Assembly (NCBI GenBank): GCA_946614255.1
Contig: CAMOGS010000060.1
Location: 46,553-110,552, forward strand
DNA length: 64,000 bases
Source of the DNA: UBA3871 sp002392265
GTDB taxonomy: Bacteria > Bacillota > Clostridia > Peptostreptococcales > Anaerovoracaceae
Direction: 5' to 3'
The position numbers and the translations under genes were made by a program. Below are positions 43,153 through 51,994 of this stretch, one piece after another. How positions within the stretch are numbered: position 1 is the first letter of the stretch; every line of letters starts with the position of its first letter. Under the pieces are notes generated by a model that was not told the origin of the DNA, searched no databases, and saw only the letters and a program-made list of their open reading frames with translations.

Positions 43153-45177
43153 TTACCAAATTAAAAGTCCTATATGATATGCAATTCCGGCAAGGACGAG
43201 AGCTACTCCCGTGTAGTAAAGAGCGATTTTTGCCGTCCACTTTGCCGAATGGGTTTCCTGGTAAGTCGCAGCAAGCGCAACGATGCAAGGCATATTAAAG
43301 GTCATCGCAAAGATAAGTGCCAAAGCTTCCGGCTTTGGTATGTTTGCAACAAGCAGCTCGTTTATATTCTCTGCAGCCGCGCCGCCTACTACAGAACCTA
43401 CCGAAATGGTGCCCGCACCTGTAAAGATTGTGCTCAGCACGCCAAGTGCACCCTCTTTACCGAGGCTTGACGCGATAAACGCCATAAAGGTCTGCCATCC
43501 CATGCCGAAAATTTTCGTCACAGGCTCGATGAATACACCAATCTTGTAAAGAACGCTGCCTGTAATATCTCCTGTCGGTGTAAACGAAAGGAGCCAAAAA
43601 GCAAAGGCCACGATTACAACTACCTTAAGCGCTCTGATAAAGGTGTCCTTTGTGCGACCAAGCACATATCTGAAAAGGGCGCCCCACTTTGGCTTGTGGT
43701 AAGGTGGAAGCTCCATAATCATGCCATAGCGATCTTCAGGCTTTACCAGCGAACGGCCGAAAATTTTTGCCGTAATCCACATATGGAGCAGCATAACTAT
43801 CAAAATTGACACGATTATTACCGGTGTCCATGCGCCGAAGAATACTGTGGAAAGCATTGGAATTACAGCCCATGCAGCGCCACACGGCACAGCCCATGCA
43901 AGCGCGATTGTCAGAACCTTTTGCCCCCAATTGTCAATAACTCTCGTTCCCGCTGCACCACCCATTGTGCAGCCAAAGCTGATTAGGAACGGCATTACAG
44001 ACTTTCCCTGAAGTCCGAACTTTGCCATCGTGTTATCAAACACATAAGAAATTCTAGCCATAACACCTATCTCTTCGAGGAGTCCGAACACCAGCGTTAC
44101 ACCGAACACAAAGCCAAGCATCTGCACTACGAAGCATACAGATCTCAGCACAACATCGCATAGAATTGCCGCAATAAAAGCAGGGCAGCCGACGCTTACA
44201 AGCGCTACTTCCAACGGGTCAGGAATCATTCCGATAGCCTGTCCCAGTCCCATAATAGGCAGCGCCGGAATGAACGATGCAATCAGCCCGAGCAGCACGG
44301 TTATTATTACCACAGGCTTTCCCCAGATACGGTGGGTTATCATTCTGTCAAACCTTCCAAGCGATATCTTTGTTTCTTTGGACTGCACGGCATTTGAAAG
44401 CAGGCCGTCAATCCACGCAAACTTTTTCTCGCCCGTCTGAACTACTCCCCTCCCCGCAAGAGGAAGCGCGGCTTCAAACGCTATCTTATCATTGCCCGAA
44501 AGAGCTGCCTTTATTTTCGCAACGACAGGAGCGTCTCTTTCAACTGCTTTTGCAGCGAGCCACACCTTTGAATATCCCGGAATGATGTTGTCCGGAATCA
44601 GCTCCTTAATTTTACAATAGGATTCGAGCTCACTGTAGCTCTTGTCGAGTGCCGCCGGATCCATGACCGTTTTATCCTTTGTCGCGCGCTCGAGTACGCC
44701 ATAAAATCCTTCATACGCTTTTTTGTCATGTGCCGAAAAGAGAAGAACCGGTATCCCGAGTCTCTTTTCAAGCTCTTTTTCGTTTATTTTCTTTCCCTGC
44801 TCTGCAGCCACATCGCTCATATTAAGCACCAGAAAGCACGGGACCGTAATTCCCGCATAGTCTGCGAGCATGAAAAGGCTTCTTTCAAGCTGCGAGCTGT
44901 CCGCCAAGATGCAGACAACATCTGCTTTTCCGGATGCGATGTAATCTCGAGTAATGATTTCTTCATCGGAATTTGCAGAGAGACTGTAGGTTCCGGGCAG
45001 ATCCGCTACAAGGTATTCTTTCCCATTATGCTTGAAATATCCTTCTTTTTTTTCGACTGTCTTTCCGGGCCAGTTTCCAACGTGCTGCTTCATCCCCGTA
45101 AGAGCATTAAACAGTGTCGATTTACCGGAATTAGGCTGGCCTAAAAGGGCAATCACCGTTTCGTTTTTGTCTGTCAT
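43153..45177 (-). CDS. feoB: ferrous iron transporter FeoB
   Basis: 674 residues. An N-terminal G domain (GQPNSGKSTLFNALTG as G1, LPGTYSL around G3, NMSD as G4) is followed by a helical linker and a C-terminal membrane part with two Gate-like repeats (CTMGGAAGTRV, MPCIVALAAT). It moves Fe(II) inward. The order is HMA protein, feoA, feoB, feoC on one transcript. Confidence 0.96.
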   Translation of the reverse strand: MTDKNETVIALLGQPNSGKSTLFNALTGMKQHVGNWPGKTVEKKEGYFKHNGKEYLVADLPGTYSLSANSDEEIITRDYIASGKADVVCILADSSQLERSLFMLADYAGITVPCFLVLNMSDVAAEQGKKINEKELEKRLGIPVLLFSAHDKKAYEGFYGVLERATKDKTVMDPAALDKSYSELESYCKIKELIPDNIIPGYSKVWLAAKAVERDAPVVAKIKAALSGNDKIAFEAALPLAGRGVVQTGEKKFAWIDGLLSNAVQSKETKISLGRFDRMITHRIWGKPVVIITVLLGLIASFIPALPIMGLGQAIGMIPDPLEVALVSVGCPAFIAAILCDVVLRSVCFVVQMLGFVFGVTLVFGLLEEIGVMARISYVFDNTMAKFGLQGKSVMPFLISFGCTMGGAAGTRVIDNWGQKVLTIALAWAVPCGAAWAVIPMLSTVFFGAWTPVIIVSILIVMLLHMWITAKIFGRSLVKPEDRYGMIMELPPYHKPKWGALFRYVLGRTKDTFIRALKVVVIVAFAFWLLSFTPTGDITGSVLYKIGVFIEPVTKIFGMGWQTFMAFIASSLGKEGALGVLSTIFTGAGTISVGSVVGGAAAENINELLVANIPKPEALALIFAMTFNMPCIVALAATYQETHSAKWTAKIALYYTGVALVLAGIAYHIGLLIW

Positions 45178-45178
45178 T

Positions 45179-45406
45179 TTATTTTCCTCCGTCTACTTCA
45201 ATATGGCCGCATTCCGAACGGTTCAGCGCAATCATGGTGTCTCGTGAATAAACCAGCATAGGTCTGCTCTTTTCATTTTTCACAACTTTAACCTTGCACC
45301 CCGGAGTAAGCCCAATGGATGTGATTCTGCTTATAAAACGCGCATCTCCGTTTATTCCTGCGATGATGCCCTCAGCATTTGTTCCAAGTTCCGATAGTTT
45401 TTTCAT
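45179..45406 (-). CDS. feoA: FeoA domain protein
   Basis: 75 residues, an SH3-like FeoA domain (KLSELGTNAEGIIAGI, RITSIGLTPGCKVKV, SRDTMIALNRSECGHIEV). It supports FeoB activity. One base separates its stop from the feoB start. Confidence 0.94.
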   Translation of the reverse strand: MKKLSELGTNAEGIIAGINGDARFISRITSIGLTPGCKVKVVKNEKSRPMLVYSRDTMIALNRSECGHIEVDGGK

Positions 45407-45433
45407 ATCTTCATCTCCTCTTTTTAGTACTTA

Positions 45434-45805
45434 TTAATACTTTTTAAATGAAAGCAGTGTGAAGCCCGCCGAGTCGACGATTCTGCAAAGCTCCTCCTCG
45501 GTCTCCTCTCTCTTTGAAAGAAGCTCAACCTCAGCCTTTCCGACATCTGCCTTTGCCCATCTCTGACCCCCTTCGTTAAAGGCATTTTCAATTCGCACTG
45601 CACAGTTTGAACAATGCATGCCTTCTACGTTTAAGAGATAAGAGAACGCATAATGGTCCCTGTTCCTGTCGGCGACTTTTATTTTCTTTGGCGCGGGGTC
45701 TTTCCCTCCGCAGCAGGATGAACCATAGCGAATTCTGCGAACTGTGCTGTATACAGCCACTGCTATTACTACGACAAGCAGCGCAACTATTATGCTATTT
45801 CCCAT
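45434..45805 (-). CDS. FeoB-associated Cys-rich membrane protein fused to an HMA domain
   Basis: About 123 residues from the ATG at 45805 (GGGAGGAAACG upstream). N-terminus: one membrane helix followed by YGSSCCGG, as in FeoB-associated Cys-rich proteins. Residues about 50-123 form a heavy-metal-associated domain with GMHCSNC. The fusion places a metal-binding domain at the membrane beside FeoB. First gene of the feo operon, downstream of two palindromic boxes. Confidence 0.82.
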   Translation of the reverse strand: MGNSIIVALLVVVIAVAVYSTVRRIRYGSSCCGGKDPAPKKIKVADRNRDHYAFSYLLNVEGMHCSNCAVRIENAFNEGGQRWAKADVGKAEVELLSKREETEEELCRIVDSAGFTLLSFKKY

Positions 45806-45848
45806 TTCGTTTCCTCCCTCCGGCAAGACTTGCGAGTCTGCCGATATT

Positions 45849-45864
45849 GTTAGCATTTGCTAAC
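45849..45864. promoter_or_regulatory. DtxR-type palindrome, feo operon, proximal box
   Basis: GTTAGCATTTGCTAAC, one mismatch from the perfect palindrome at 41273. It lies in the 5' leader, 44 bases before the first feo start. Confidence 0.55.
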
Positions 45865-45902
45865 TTGTGGTTTTAAGTTTGGTGGCTGACTCTTTGAGTG
45901 GA

Positions 45903-45952
45903 GTTAGCCACCTCTAACTAATTAATATATACTACATTTTCTTGTTTTGCAA
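45903..45952 (-). promoter_or_regulatory. feo operon promoter with overlapping DtxR-type box
   Basis: TTGCAA, 17-base spacer, TATATT (45952-45924, minus strand) followed at once by GTTAG-AGGTGG-CTAAC (45918-45903). It has the same layout as the methyltransferase promoter at 35.4 kb. Confidence 0.7.
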
Positions 45953-45959
45953 GTAATTT

Positions 45960-47912
45960 TTAATCCAGCTCTGCCTTTCCTGTATAAAGACGGTAGTATT
46001 TGCCCTTTGCTGCAATCAGTTCCTCGTGGGTGCCGCGCTCGATGATGCAGCCGCCCTCGAGCACCATAATCACATTTGCGTTGCGAACGGTGGAAAGTCT
46101 GTGCGCAATAACAAAGACCGTGCGGCCCTCCATCAGTCTGTCCATACCGCGCTGTACGATGGACTCCGTACGCGTATCGATTGACGATGTCGCCTCATCG
46201 AGAATCATAACAGGCGGGTCTTCAACAGCTGCGCGTGCAATTGAAATCAGCTGCCTCTGGCCCTGCGAAAGCCCTGAGCCGTCGCCCGAAAGCACGGTAT
46301 CGTAGCCTTGCGGCAGGAGTCTGATAAAGCTGTCGGCATTTGCAAGCTTTGCCGCAGCGATACATTCTTCGTCGGTCGCGTCCGGATTTCCGTAGCGGAT
46401 GTTTTCCATAACCGTCCCGGTGAATAAGTTTACTTCCTGGAGCACCATGCCGAGCGAGTGACGCAGATCGGCCTTGCGTATGTCGCGAACGTCGATGCCG
46501 TCGTAGGTGATGCTGCCCTGCTGTATGTCATAAAATCTGTTGATCAGATTAGTGATTGTGGTCTTGCCGGCACCTGTAGGGCCGACGAACGCAACCTTCT
46601 GTCCCGGTTTTGCGTAGAGCGTCATGTCCTGTAAAACCTTCTTGTCTGGCAGGTAGCCAAAGTCCACATCGGTCAGAATCACATGGCCGCGAAGTGGGAC
46701 AAGCTCGTAGCCTGTGGCTTCCGCGCTGCCCTCCACCGAGGCAGGCTTCTTCCACGCCCAGGAGCCGGTGCGGTGCAACGATTCGGTAAGCATGCCGTCT
46801 GCGGTTTTTTCAACGCTTACGAGAGTGACCTTTCCCTCGTCGAGTTCAGGCTCTTCGTCGAGCAGGCGGAAAATTCGTTCTGCGCCGGCAAACGCCATAA
46901 CGACTGAGTTGATCTGCTGCGAAACCTGCGAGATCGGCATGATGAAATTTCTCGAAAGCTGCAGGAATGCTGCAATTGTGCCGAGCGTCAGCACGCCCAT
47001 GCCTGCAAGCGAAAGATTCGGAGCCCCTGCTATTGCAAGTGCGCCGCCGATTACCGCAATCAGGACATAGAGGAGATACCCCATATTTCCCATGATTGGC
47101 ATCAGTATATTCGCATACCTGTTTGCGCTTGTCATGTTCCCGCAAAGCTCTTCGTTCAGCTCGTCAAAGCCTGCTTTGGTTTCCTCTTCATGGCAGAAAA
47201 CCTTTATGACTTTTTGTCCGTTTATCATTTCCTCGACATAGCCGTTGACCTTGCCGAGAGATTCCTGCTGACGTTTGAAATACATACCGGATTTGCCCGC
47301 TACCATGCCGACAATACGGAACATAATTACAACAAATACTATTGCAAAGAGAGTCAGCCAAACCGAAAGATAAAGCATCGATGCTGTCACGCAAATCAGT
47401 GTCAGCGCCGAAGAAAACATCTGCGGCAGTGCCTGCGAAATGAGCTGGCGAAGCGTATCTGTGTCGTTTGTGTAGTGTGACATTATATCGCCGTGCGAGT
47501 TCGTGTCAAAATATTTGATTGGCAGACTCTGCATGTGCTCGAACATCTCGTTTCGGACATCGCGTAGAATCCCCTGTGATACGGTTACCATCAGATAATT
47601 CATCAGGAATGCTGCGATTACACCTGCTGCGAGTATTATCGCGATGTTGCAAAGCATATGTGCGAGGCCCGAGAAATCGGGAGCTGCTTCAAGCAGCAAC
47701 GGCTCGATATAGTCGTCAATCAGGCTCTTTATAAAGAGCGATGAAACGGCCGAGCTGGCTGCACTGACAAATATGCAGATTGCCACTATGAACAGACGGA
47801 TTTTGTATTTTTTGAAGTATGACAGGATGCGGCGGAAGGTTTCCTTTCCGTTTATCATGCCCTTCATCCCCTTGATTGCGGATTTTCCGAGGTTCTCGTT
47901 TCTTCTACTCAT
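45960..47912 (-). CDS. heterodimeric ABC exporter subunit B
   Basis: About 650 residues from the ATG at 47912 with GGGAGG eight bases upstream. Six-helix domain, then a linker of about 60 residues carrying an insertion (WAWKKPASVEGSAEATGYE), then the ATPase: Walker A GPTGAGKTT, signature LSQGQRQL, Walker B VMILDEATSSIDT, AHR. LSQGQ is a common variant in the consensus subunit of heterodimeric exporters. It overlaps the partner gene by 8 bases. Likely drug or lipid export. Confidence 0.87.
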   Translation of the reverse strand: MSRRNENLGKSAIKGMKGMINGKETFRRILSYFKKYKIRLFIVAICIFVSAASSAVSSLFIKSLIDDYIEPLLLEAAPDFSGLAHMLCNIAIILAAGVIAAFLMNYLMVTVSQGILRDVRNEMFEHMQSLPIKYFDTNSHGDIMSHYTNDTDTLRQLISQALPQMFSSALTLICVTASMLYLSVWLTLFAIVFVVIMFRIVGMVAGKSGMYFKRQQESLGKVNGYVEEMINGQKVIKVFCHEEETKAGFDELNEELCGNMTSANRYANILMPIMGNMGYLLYVLIAVIGGALAIAGAPNLSLAGMGVLTLGTIAAFLQLSRNFIMPISQVSQQINSVVMAFAGAERIFRLLDEEPELDEGKVTLVSVEKTADGMLTESLHRTGSWAWKKPASVEGSAEATGYELVPLRGHVILTDVDFGYLPDKKVLQDMTLYAKPGQKVAFVGPTGAGKTTITNLINRFYDIQQGSITYDGIDVRDIRKADLRHSLGMVLQEVNLFTGTVMENIRYGNPDATDEECIAAAKLANADSFIRLLPQGYDTVLSGDGSGLSQGQRQLISIARAAVEDPPVMILDEATSSIDTRTESIVQRGMDRLMEGRTVFVIAHRLSTVRNANVIMVLEGGCIIERGTHEELIAAKGKYYRLYTGKAELD

Positions 47913-49656
47913 CACCGATACCTCCCTTCATCTGGGAATCGTATATCTCACGATAGATATCGGAGCTTTCGAGGAGCTCTTCATGCGTTCCGATTGCGCT
48001 GATGCAGCCATCGTCCATTACGATGATGCGGTTCGCATCCTGCACGGAGGATATTCTCTGTGCGATTATGAGCTTTGTAGTGTTTGGAATCTCTTCGCGG
48101 AAAGCCTTGCGAATCAGAGCATCCGTCGCCGTGTCAACCGCAGAGGTTGAGTCGTCGAGAATGAGAATCTTCGGCTTTTTGAGAAGAGCTCTTGCGATGG
48201 TGAGGCGCTGCTTCTGGCCGCCTGAAACGTTCGTGCCGCCCTGCTCGATGGCGGTGTCGTAGCCCTGAGGCATCCTGCTTATAAACTCCTCTGCCTGGGA
48301 AAGCTCGCAGGCGTGGCGGATTTCATCGTCGGTGGCTTCCTTGTCGCCCCAAAGGAGGTTGCTGCGCACCGTGCCGGAGAAGAGCTCGTTCTTCTGAAGG
48401 ACCATTGCTACGCCGTTTCGAAGGGCTTCGATGTCGTAATCACGCACATCGTGTCCGCCGACACTGACGCTGCCTGCTGTGGCATCGTAAAGCCTTGGAA
48501 TCAGCTGAACCAAAGAAGACTTACCTGAGCCGGTTCCGCCTATGATGCCGATGGTTTCACCGCTTGCAATGTCGATTGAAATATTTTTGAGCGCCAGCTT
48601 TTCTTCATCATCATAGTATGAAAATGCGGCGTTTTTGAAGCTGATTGAGCCGTCAGGCAAATCGAAAATCGGGTTTTCGCAGTTCGTAAGCGTCGATTTT
48701 TCATCGAGAAGCTCGCAGATACGGTCTGCCGAGGTCTTTGCGATGGTAATCATTACGAAGATCATGGACAGGAACATCAGGCTGATCATTATCTGCATAA
48801 CGTAAGAAAGCATGCTCATCAGTTCGCCCGTGGACATGCCGAGCACGGGGTCGCCGCCGCTTGCGACGATGGCGCGTGCGCCGAACCACGAGATGAAGAG
48901 CAGGCTGAAATATACACAGGCCTGCATTACAGGCATATTGAAAGCAATATTCTTTTCTGCACGGCTGAAGAGTTTGTAGATTTCCTCCGATGTGCCTTTG
49001 AAGCGGTTTATTTCGCTTCTTTCCTGCACGAAAATCTTTACGACGCGTATGCCGTGAAGATTCTCTCCGACGCGGCTGTTCAGGCCGTCGTAGGTTTTGA
49101 ACACTTTATCGAATATTGGGAATGTCTTTTTCATTATGATTGCAAGCGCAATTGCCATAAATGGCACGGTTGCCAGAAATACCAGTGCCAGCCTTGCACT
49201 TATTGTGAATGCTGCGGCAAGTGAAAAAATGAGCATCAGTGGTGCTCTCGCAGCTCCGCGGATTATCATTTGAAACGCCATCTGGACATTTCCGATGTCT
49301 GTTGTGAGGCGCGTGATGATGCTTCCGGTGCTGAATTTATCAATGTTTGCGAAAGAAAAGGTCTGCACGTTGTAGAACATGTCATGGCGCAGATTCTTCG
49401 CAAACCCTGCCGAAGCCTTGGCTGCCGTCATGCCGGCGAGCACACCGCCCGCAAGCGAAATAAACGCAGCAAAAAGCAGAACGATGCCGTATTTCCAAAT
49501 CGTCGGCATATCGCCCCGGTCTATTCCGTAATCTATCAGTCCCGCCATAATAAGCGGTATCAATACTTCAAAGGCGCATTCAACAGCAACGAGGATTGGC
49601 GTTAATATCGCATCCTTTTTGTACTCGCGAATGCAGCCTGCGAGTCGTTTTATCAT
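47905..49656 (-). CDS. heterodimeric ABC exporter subunit A
   Basis: About 583 residues from the ATG at 49656 (GGAAGGAAGGAA upstream); the longer frame to 49776 runs through a repeat and into the next gene. Walker A GGTGSGKSS, signature VSGGQKQR, Walker B ILILDDSTSAVDT (Asp in place of the catalytic Glu, a degenerate site) and AQR in place of AHR. This degenerate/consensus pairing with the downstream subunit is typical of LmrCD/TM287-288-like exporters. Confidence 0.87.
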   Translation of the reverse strand: MIKRLAGCIREYKKDAILTPILVAVECAFEVLIPLIMAGLIDYGIDRGDMPTIWKYGIVLLFAAFISLAGGVLAGMTAAKASAGFAKNLRHDMFYNVQTFSFANIDKFSTGSIITRLTTDIGNVQMAFQMIIRGAARAPLMLIFSLAAAFTISARLALVFLATVPFMAIALAIIMKKTFPIFDKVFKTYDGLNSRVGENLHGIRVVKIFVQERSEINRFKGTSEEIYKLFSRAEKNIAFNMPVMQACVYFSLLFISWFGARAIVASGGDPVLGMSTGELMSMLSYVMQIMISLMFLSMIFVMITIAKTSADRICELLDEKSTLTNCENPIFDLPDGSISFKNAAFSYYDDEEKLALKNISIDIASGETIGIIGGTGSGKSSLVQLIPRLYDATAGSVSVGGHDVRDYDIEALRNGVAMVLQKNELFSGTVRSNLLWGDKEATDDEIRHACELSQAEEFISRMPQGYDTAIEQGGTNVSGGQKQRLTIARALLKKPKILILDDSTSAVDTATDALIRKAFREEIPNTTKLIIAQRISSVQDANRIIVMDDGCISAIGTHEELLESSDIYREIYDSQMKGGIGDE

Positions 49657-49670
49657 GTTTAATTCCTTCC

Positions 49671-49703
49671 TTCCAATTTGGGGACAGGCACCAGATTTGC
49701 CTA
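49671..49703. repeat. partial GGGGACAGG repeat unit
   Basis: CCAATTTGGGGACAGGCACC and flanks. Its end supplies the TAG stop of the histidine phosphatase gene at 49701. Confidence 0.8.
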
Positions 49704-50387
49704 GAACGAGCGGTAGCCTGTTGGTTCGCCGTCTTCCATTATGATTGAGTAGCCGTGGCCCGGGTCGGGAACCCACGCATAGATATTCTTTCCGTCCTTC
49801 TCGAAGAGGTTCATCATAATCCCTCCAATGACTCCGCCGTGGCAGACAACTACGGAGTGCGCAGGAAGCTTGCTGTGGCGGTGTGACAGCTCCTTTATAC
49901 GGTGATAGCCAAGCAGCCTGTTCCAGCCGGCCACGATTCGCTCTGTAAACTCGCGCACCGACTCACCCTGCGGTGGTGCGGCATCTTCGCCCTTCATCGC
50001 AAGCCAAGCTTCGTACAGCGGCGTTCCCTTCAGCTCTTCGTGGCTTTTGCATTCGAACAAGCCAAAGTTAATTTCTCTAAGCTCGGGAATTGCTGTATGT
50101 GGAGCGCTTCCGTAAATGATGAAGAAGGTCTGTTCGGCGCGCAGCATACCGGATGTGTAGAGATCCGGTGCTTCGCTTTCGCCGTTTTCGTCGAGAGATG
50201 TCGCATCGGCAAAGGCTTGGCAAGGATAGATTCCTTCCTTCGCAAGCTTTGCGAGGCCATCAACCCCCGCCGGTGAGAGCGGAATATCGGTCGATCCGTA
50301 AAACCATTTTTTCTCCGTGCCTTCGGTATTGCCGTGGCGAATAAAGTGAATTTCCGAGATTAATTTTTTATTTGGGTTGTTTTGCAT
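49701..50387 (-). CDS. histidine phosphatase family protein (CobC-like)
   Basis: 228 residues. The phosphohistidine motif is FIRHGNTEG, a second block is YTSGMLRAEQT, and the catalytic His is in VVVCHGGVIGG. Next to CobU- and CobS-type genes it is probably alpha-ribazole-5'-phosphate phosphatase, which completes cobalamin nucleotide-loop assembly; the broad family makes this context-based. The stop codon lies in a dispersed repeat. Confidence 0.82.
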   Translation of the reverse strand: MQNNPNKKLISEIHFIRHGNTEGTEKKWFYGSTDIPLSPAGVDGLAKLAKEGIYPCQAFADATSLDENGESEAPDLYTSGMLRAEQTFFIIYGSAPHTAIPELREINFGLFECKSHEELKGTPLYEAWLAMKGEDAAPPQGESVREFTERIVAGWNRLLGYHRIKELSHRHSKLPAHSVVVCHGGVIGGIMMNLFEKDGKNIYAWVPDPGHGYSIIMEDGEPTGYRSF

Positions 50388-50426
50388 TTGTGTTTCCCCT
50401 TTTGGTAGTTTGTGGTAGTTTGCTTT

Positions 50427-50954
50427 TTATTTTTGCTTGAGGACCTGCGGGATGCCGCAGAAAATCCTCGTAACGGTTTCGGCTTTGCCTGCCAGATAAG
50501 CCATTACGCGTCCGTTTGCTTCACGCCAGGCGCGCTCTTTCGTGTCAATAGGGACTACTCCCTGAGAGATATCTTCGATAATTACGATGCGACCCTCCCA
50601 GATTTCCGGGTGTTCCTTTATGTAAGCCACCGGATCGCGGCCTGCGTCTATGAATGCATAGACCATGCGCTCGAGGTGGTCGATGACAAGTGGGGTAGGC
50701 GAGGTGGCCTTTTTTAGGGCGCCCGAAAGGTCAAGTGCCGCAAGGCAGTCCTCGGGCGTATCACAGCTTCGGATGTCCGGGCATGTGTAGACGAGGGTAC
50801 CTTCGGTGCCGATGGTGTCGGTGTGGTGGTTAGTGCCATTGACGGCAGTGGTGGTGCCGGTGGTGGCGGTGGTAGTGCCGGTGGTGGGCTGTGTAATTAA
50901 TTGTAGTGCGTAATCAAGCTTGCCCTGATATGCGCCTCCGAAAATCAGTTTCAT
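50427..50954 (-). CDS. CobU-family protein with altered P-loop and Thr-Gly repeats
   Basis: About 175 residues from the ATG at 50954 (AAAGGACA upstream). N-terminal GGAYQGKLDYA corresponds to the CobU P-loop GGxxSGKS but has Leu after Lys. The C-terminus EDISQGVVPIDTKERAW, ending GIPQVLK, fits cobinamide kinase/guanylyltransferase. Between them, residues about 23-42 are a Thr/Gly repeat of type TGTTTAT. A second, more orthodox CobU is at 53180. Enzyme activity is doubtful; it could be a divergent subunit. Confidence 0.68.
   Translation of the reverse strand: MKLIFGGAYQGKLDYALQLITQPTTGTTTATTGTTTAVNGTNHHTDTIGTEGTLVYTCPDIRSCDTPEDCLAALDLSGALKKATSPTPLVIDHLERMVYAFIDAGRDPVAYIKEHPEIWEGRIVIIEDISQGVVPIDTKERAWREANGRVMAYLAGKAETVTRIFCGIPQVLKQK
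50845..50886. repeat. 21-bp tandem repeat in the CobU-like gene
   Basis: Two copies of about GCAGTGGTGGTGCCGGTGGTG with two changes. They encode the heptapeptide type TGTTTAx in frame. Confidence 0.75.
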
Positions 50955-51054
50955 CTTTGTCCTTTCTGTGGTGCCACCTTCCCCTCGAGAGGAAGGCTGC
51001 AATATACCTGTCGCTGCTCCTCAAAATAGGTGAGGTTCGCCGATCCCCTAAAAA

Positions 51055-51888
51055 CTAGAGGAGTGCGACTGCGAGCAGCGCCGCGGTTTCGGCAACTGTA
51101 ATGCTGTAGCCCGAGATGTCGCCGCTCATGCCGCCGAGCTGTCTGCGTGCGTGCATGCATGCAAGGTAATACGCAACCATTTCAATGACAAACACGAGCT
51201 CCGTGCGAGAAATGAGGTGCGTAAATGTTGAAAACTCTACAACTACAAAAAATATTGCAAATATCAGAAGCATCACTAAAACCATCGCGCCGACCGGCTT
51301 TCTGCCGCCGGCATCTGCCCCGGAAGTGCGATTGTACTGACTGGTCGGAAGCGGTGGGTAGTTCCACACACTTATTGCCGACATGAAGCGGGAAACCGCA
51401 GGGATCAATATAAGGCACGGCGTCATGTTCACTTTACCGATTGTCAGGAATCCTACCGAGCCGGCCTCTGTTACCTCAGGTGCCAGCAGCACCGCGTCCA
51501 TGGCTCCCGTGCCAATCATCGCCCAAAAGGCGATGCCGATGCACGCAAAGGCTCCGACGTGCGAGTCCTTTAATATGCGAAGCTTGTCCTCGCGCGGGCG
51601 GCGCGATCCTATGGCATCGCAGCAGTCCATAAAGCCGTCGATGTGAATAAAGCCTGTCAGCAGCATCGGGAAAAAGGCCAAAATTACTGCAGCAATCAGG
51701 TGCGGGATCGCGAGCGCCTTCCACAAAAGGAGGTAGACTCCGTACCAGAGCCAGCCTACGATAAGGCCTATGAACGGGAGCGCGAAAAGCATCTGATCAC
51801 GTGCGTTTTCGTCCCATTTTTTGTACGGACAGGGGATTACAGTGAAGCACCCCCATGCCATAAAGAATCCGGTTATGTATTTTTTCAT
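51055..51888 (-). CDS. cobS: adenosylcobinamide-GDP ribazoletransferase (cobalamin synthase)
   Basis: 277 residues, an integral membrane protein with about seven helices. The CobS motif HIDGFMDCCDAIGSRRPRED includes the D/E-rich catalytic segment, then KDSHVGAFACIG. It joins alpha-ribazole(-phosphate) to AdoCbi-GDP at the membrane. It lies 100 bases upstream of the CobU-like gene in transcription order. Confidence 0.93.
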   Translation of the reverse strand: MKKYITGFFMAWGCFTVIPCPYKKWDENARDQMLFALPFIGLIVGWLWYGVYLLLWKALAIPHLIAAVILAFFPMLLTGFIHIDGFMDCCDAIGSRRPREDKLRILKDSHVGAFACIGIAFWAMIGTGAMDAVLLAPEVTEAGSVGFLTIGKVNMTPCLILIPAVSRFMSAISVWNYPPLPTSQYNRTSGADAGGRKPVGAMVLVMLLIFAIFFVVVEFSTFTHLISRTELVFVIEMVAYYLACMHARRQLGGMSGDISGYSITVAETAALLAVALL

Positions 51889-51994
51889 TTTATTTTTTCT
51901 GTTTCTGTTTTATCTGTTTTGTCTTACTTTCCTACCACTTGGTCCCTTCTTGGTAATCGCACCGGCAGTCATGGAAAATTGGTTTTGGCGACGC

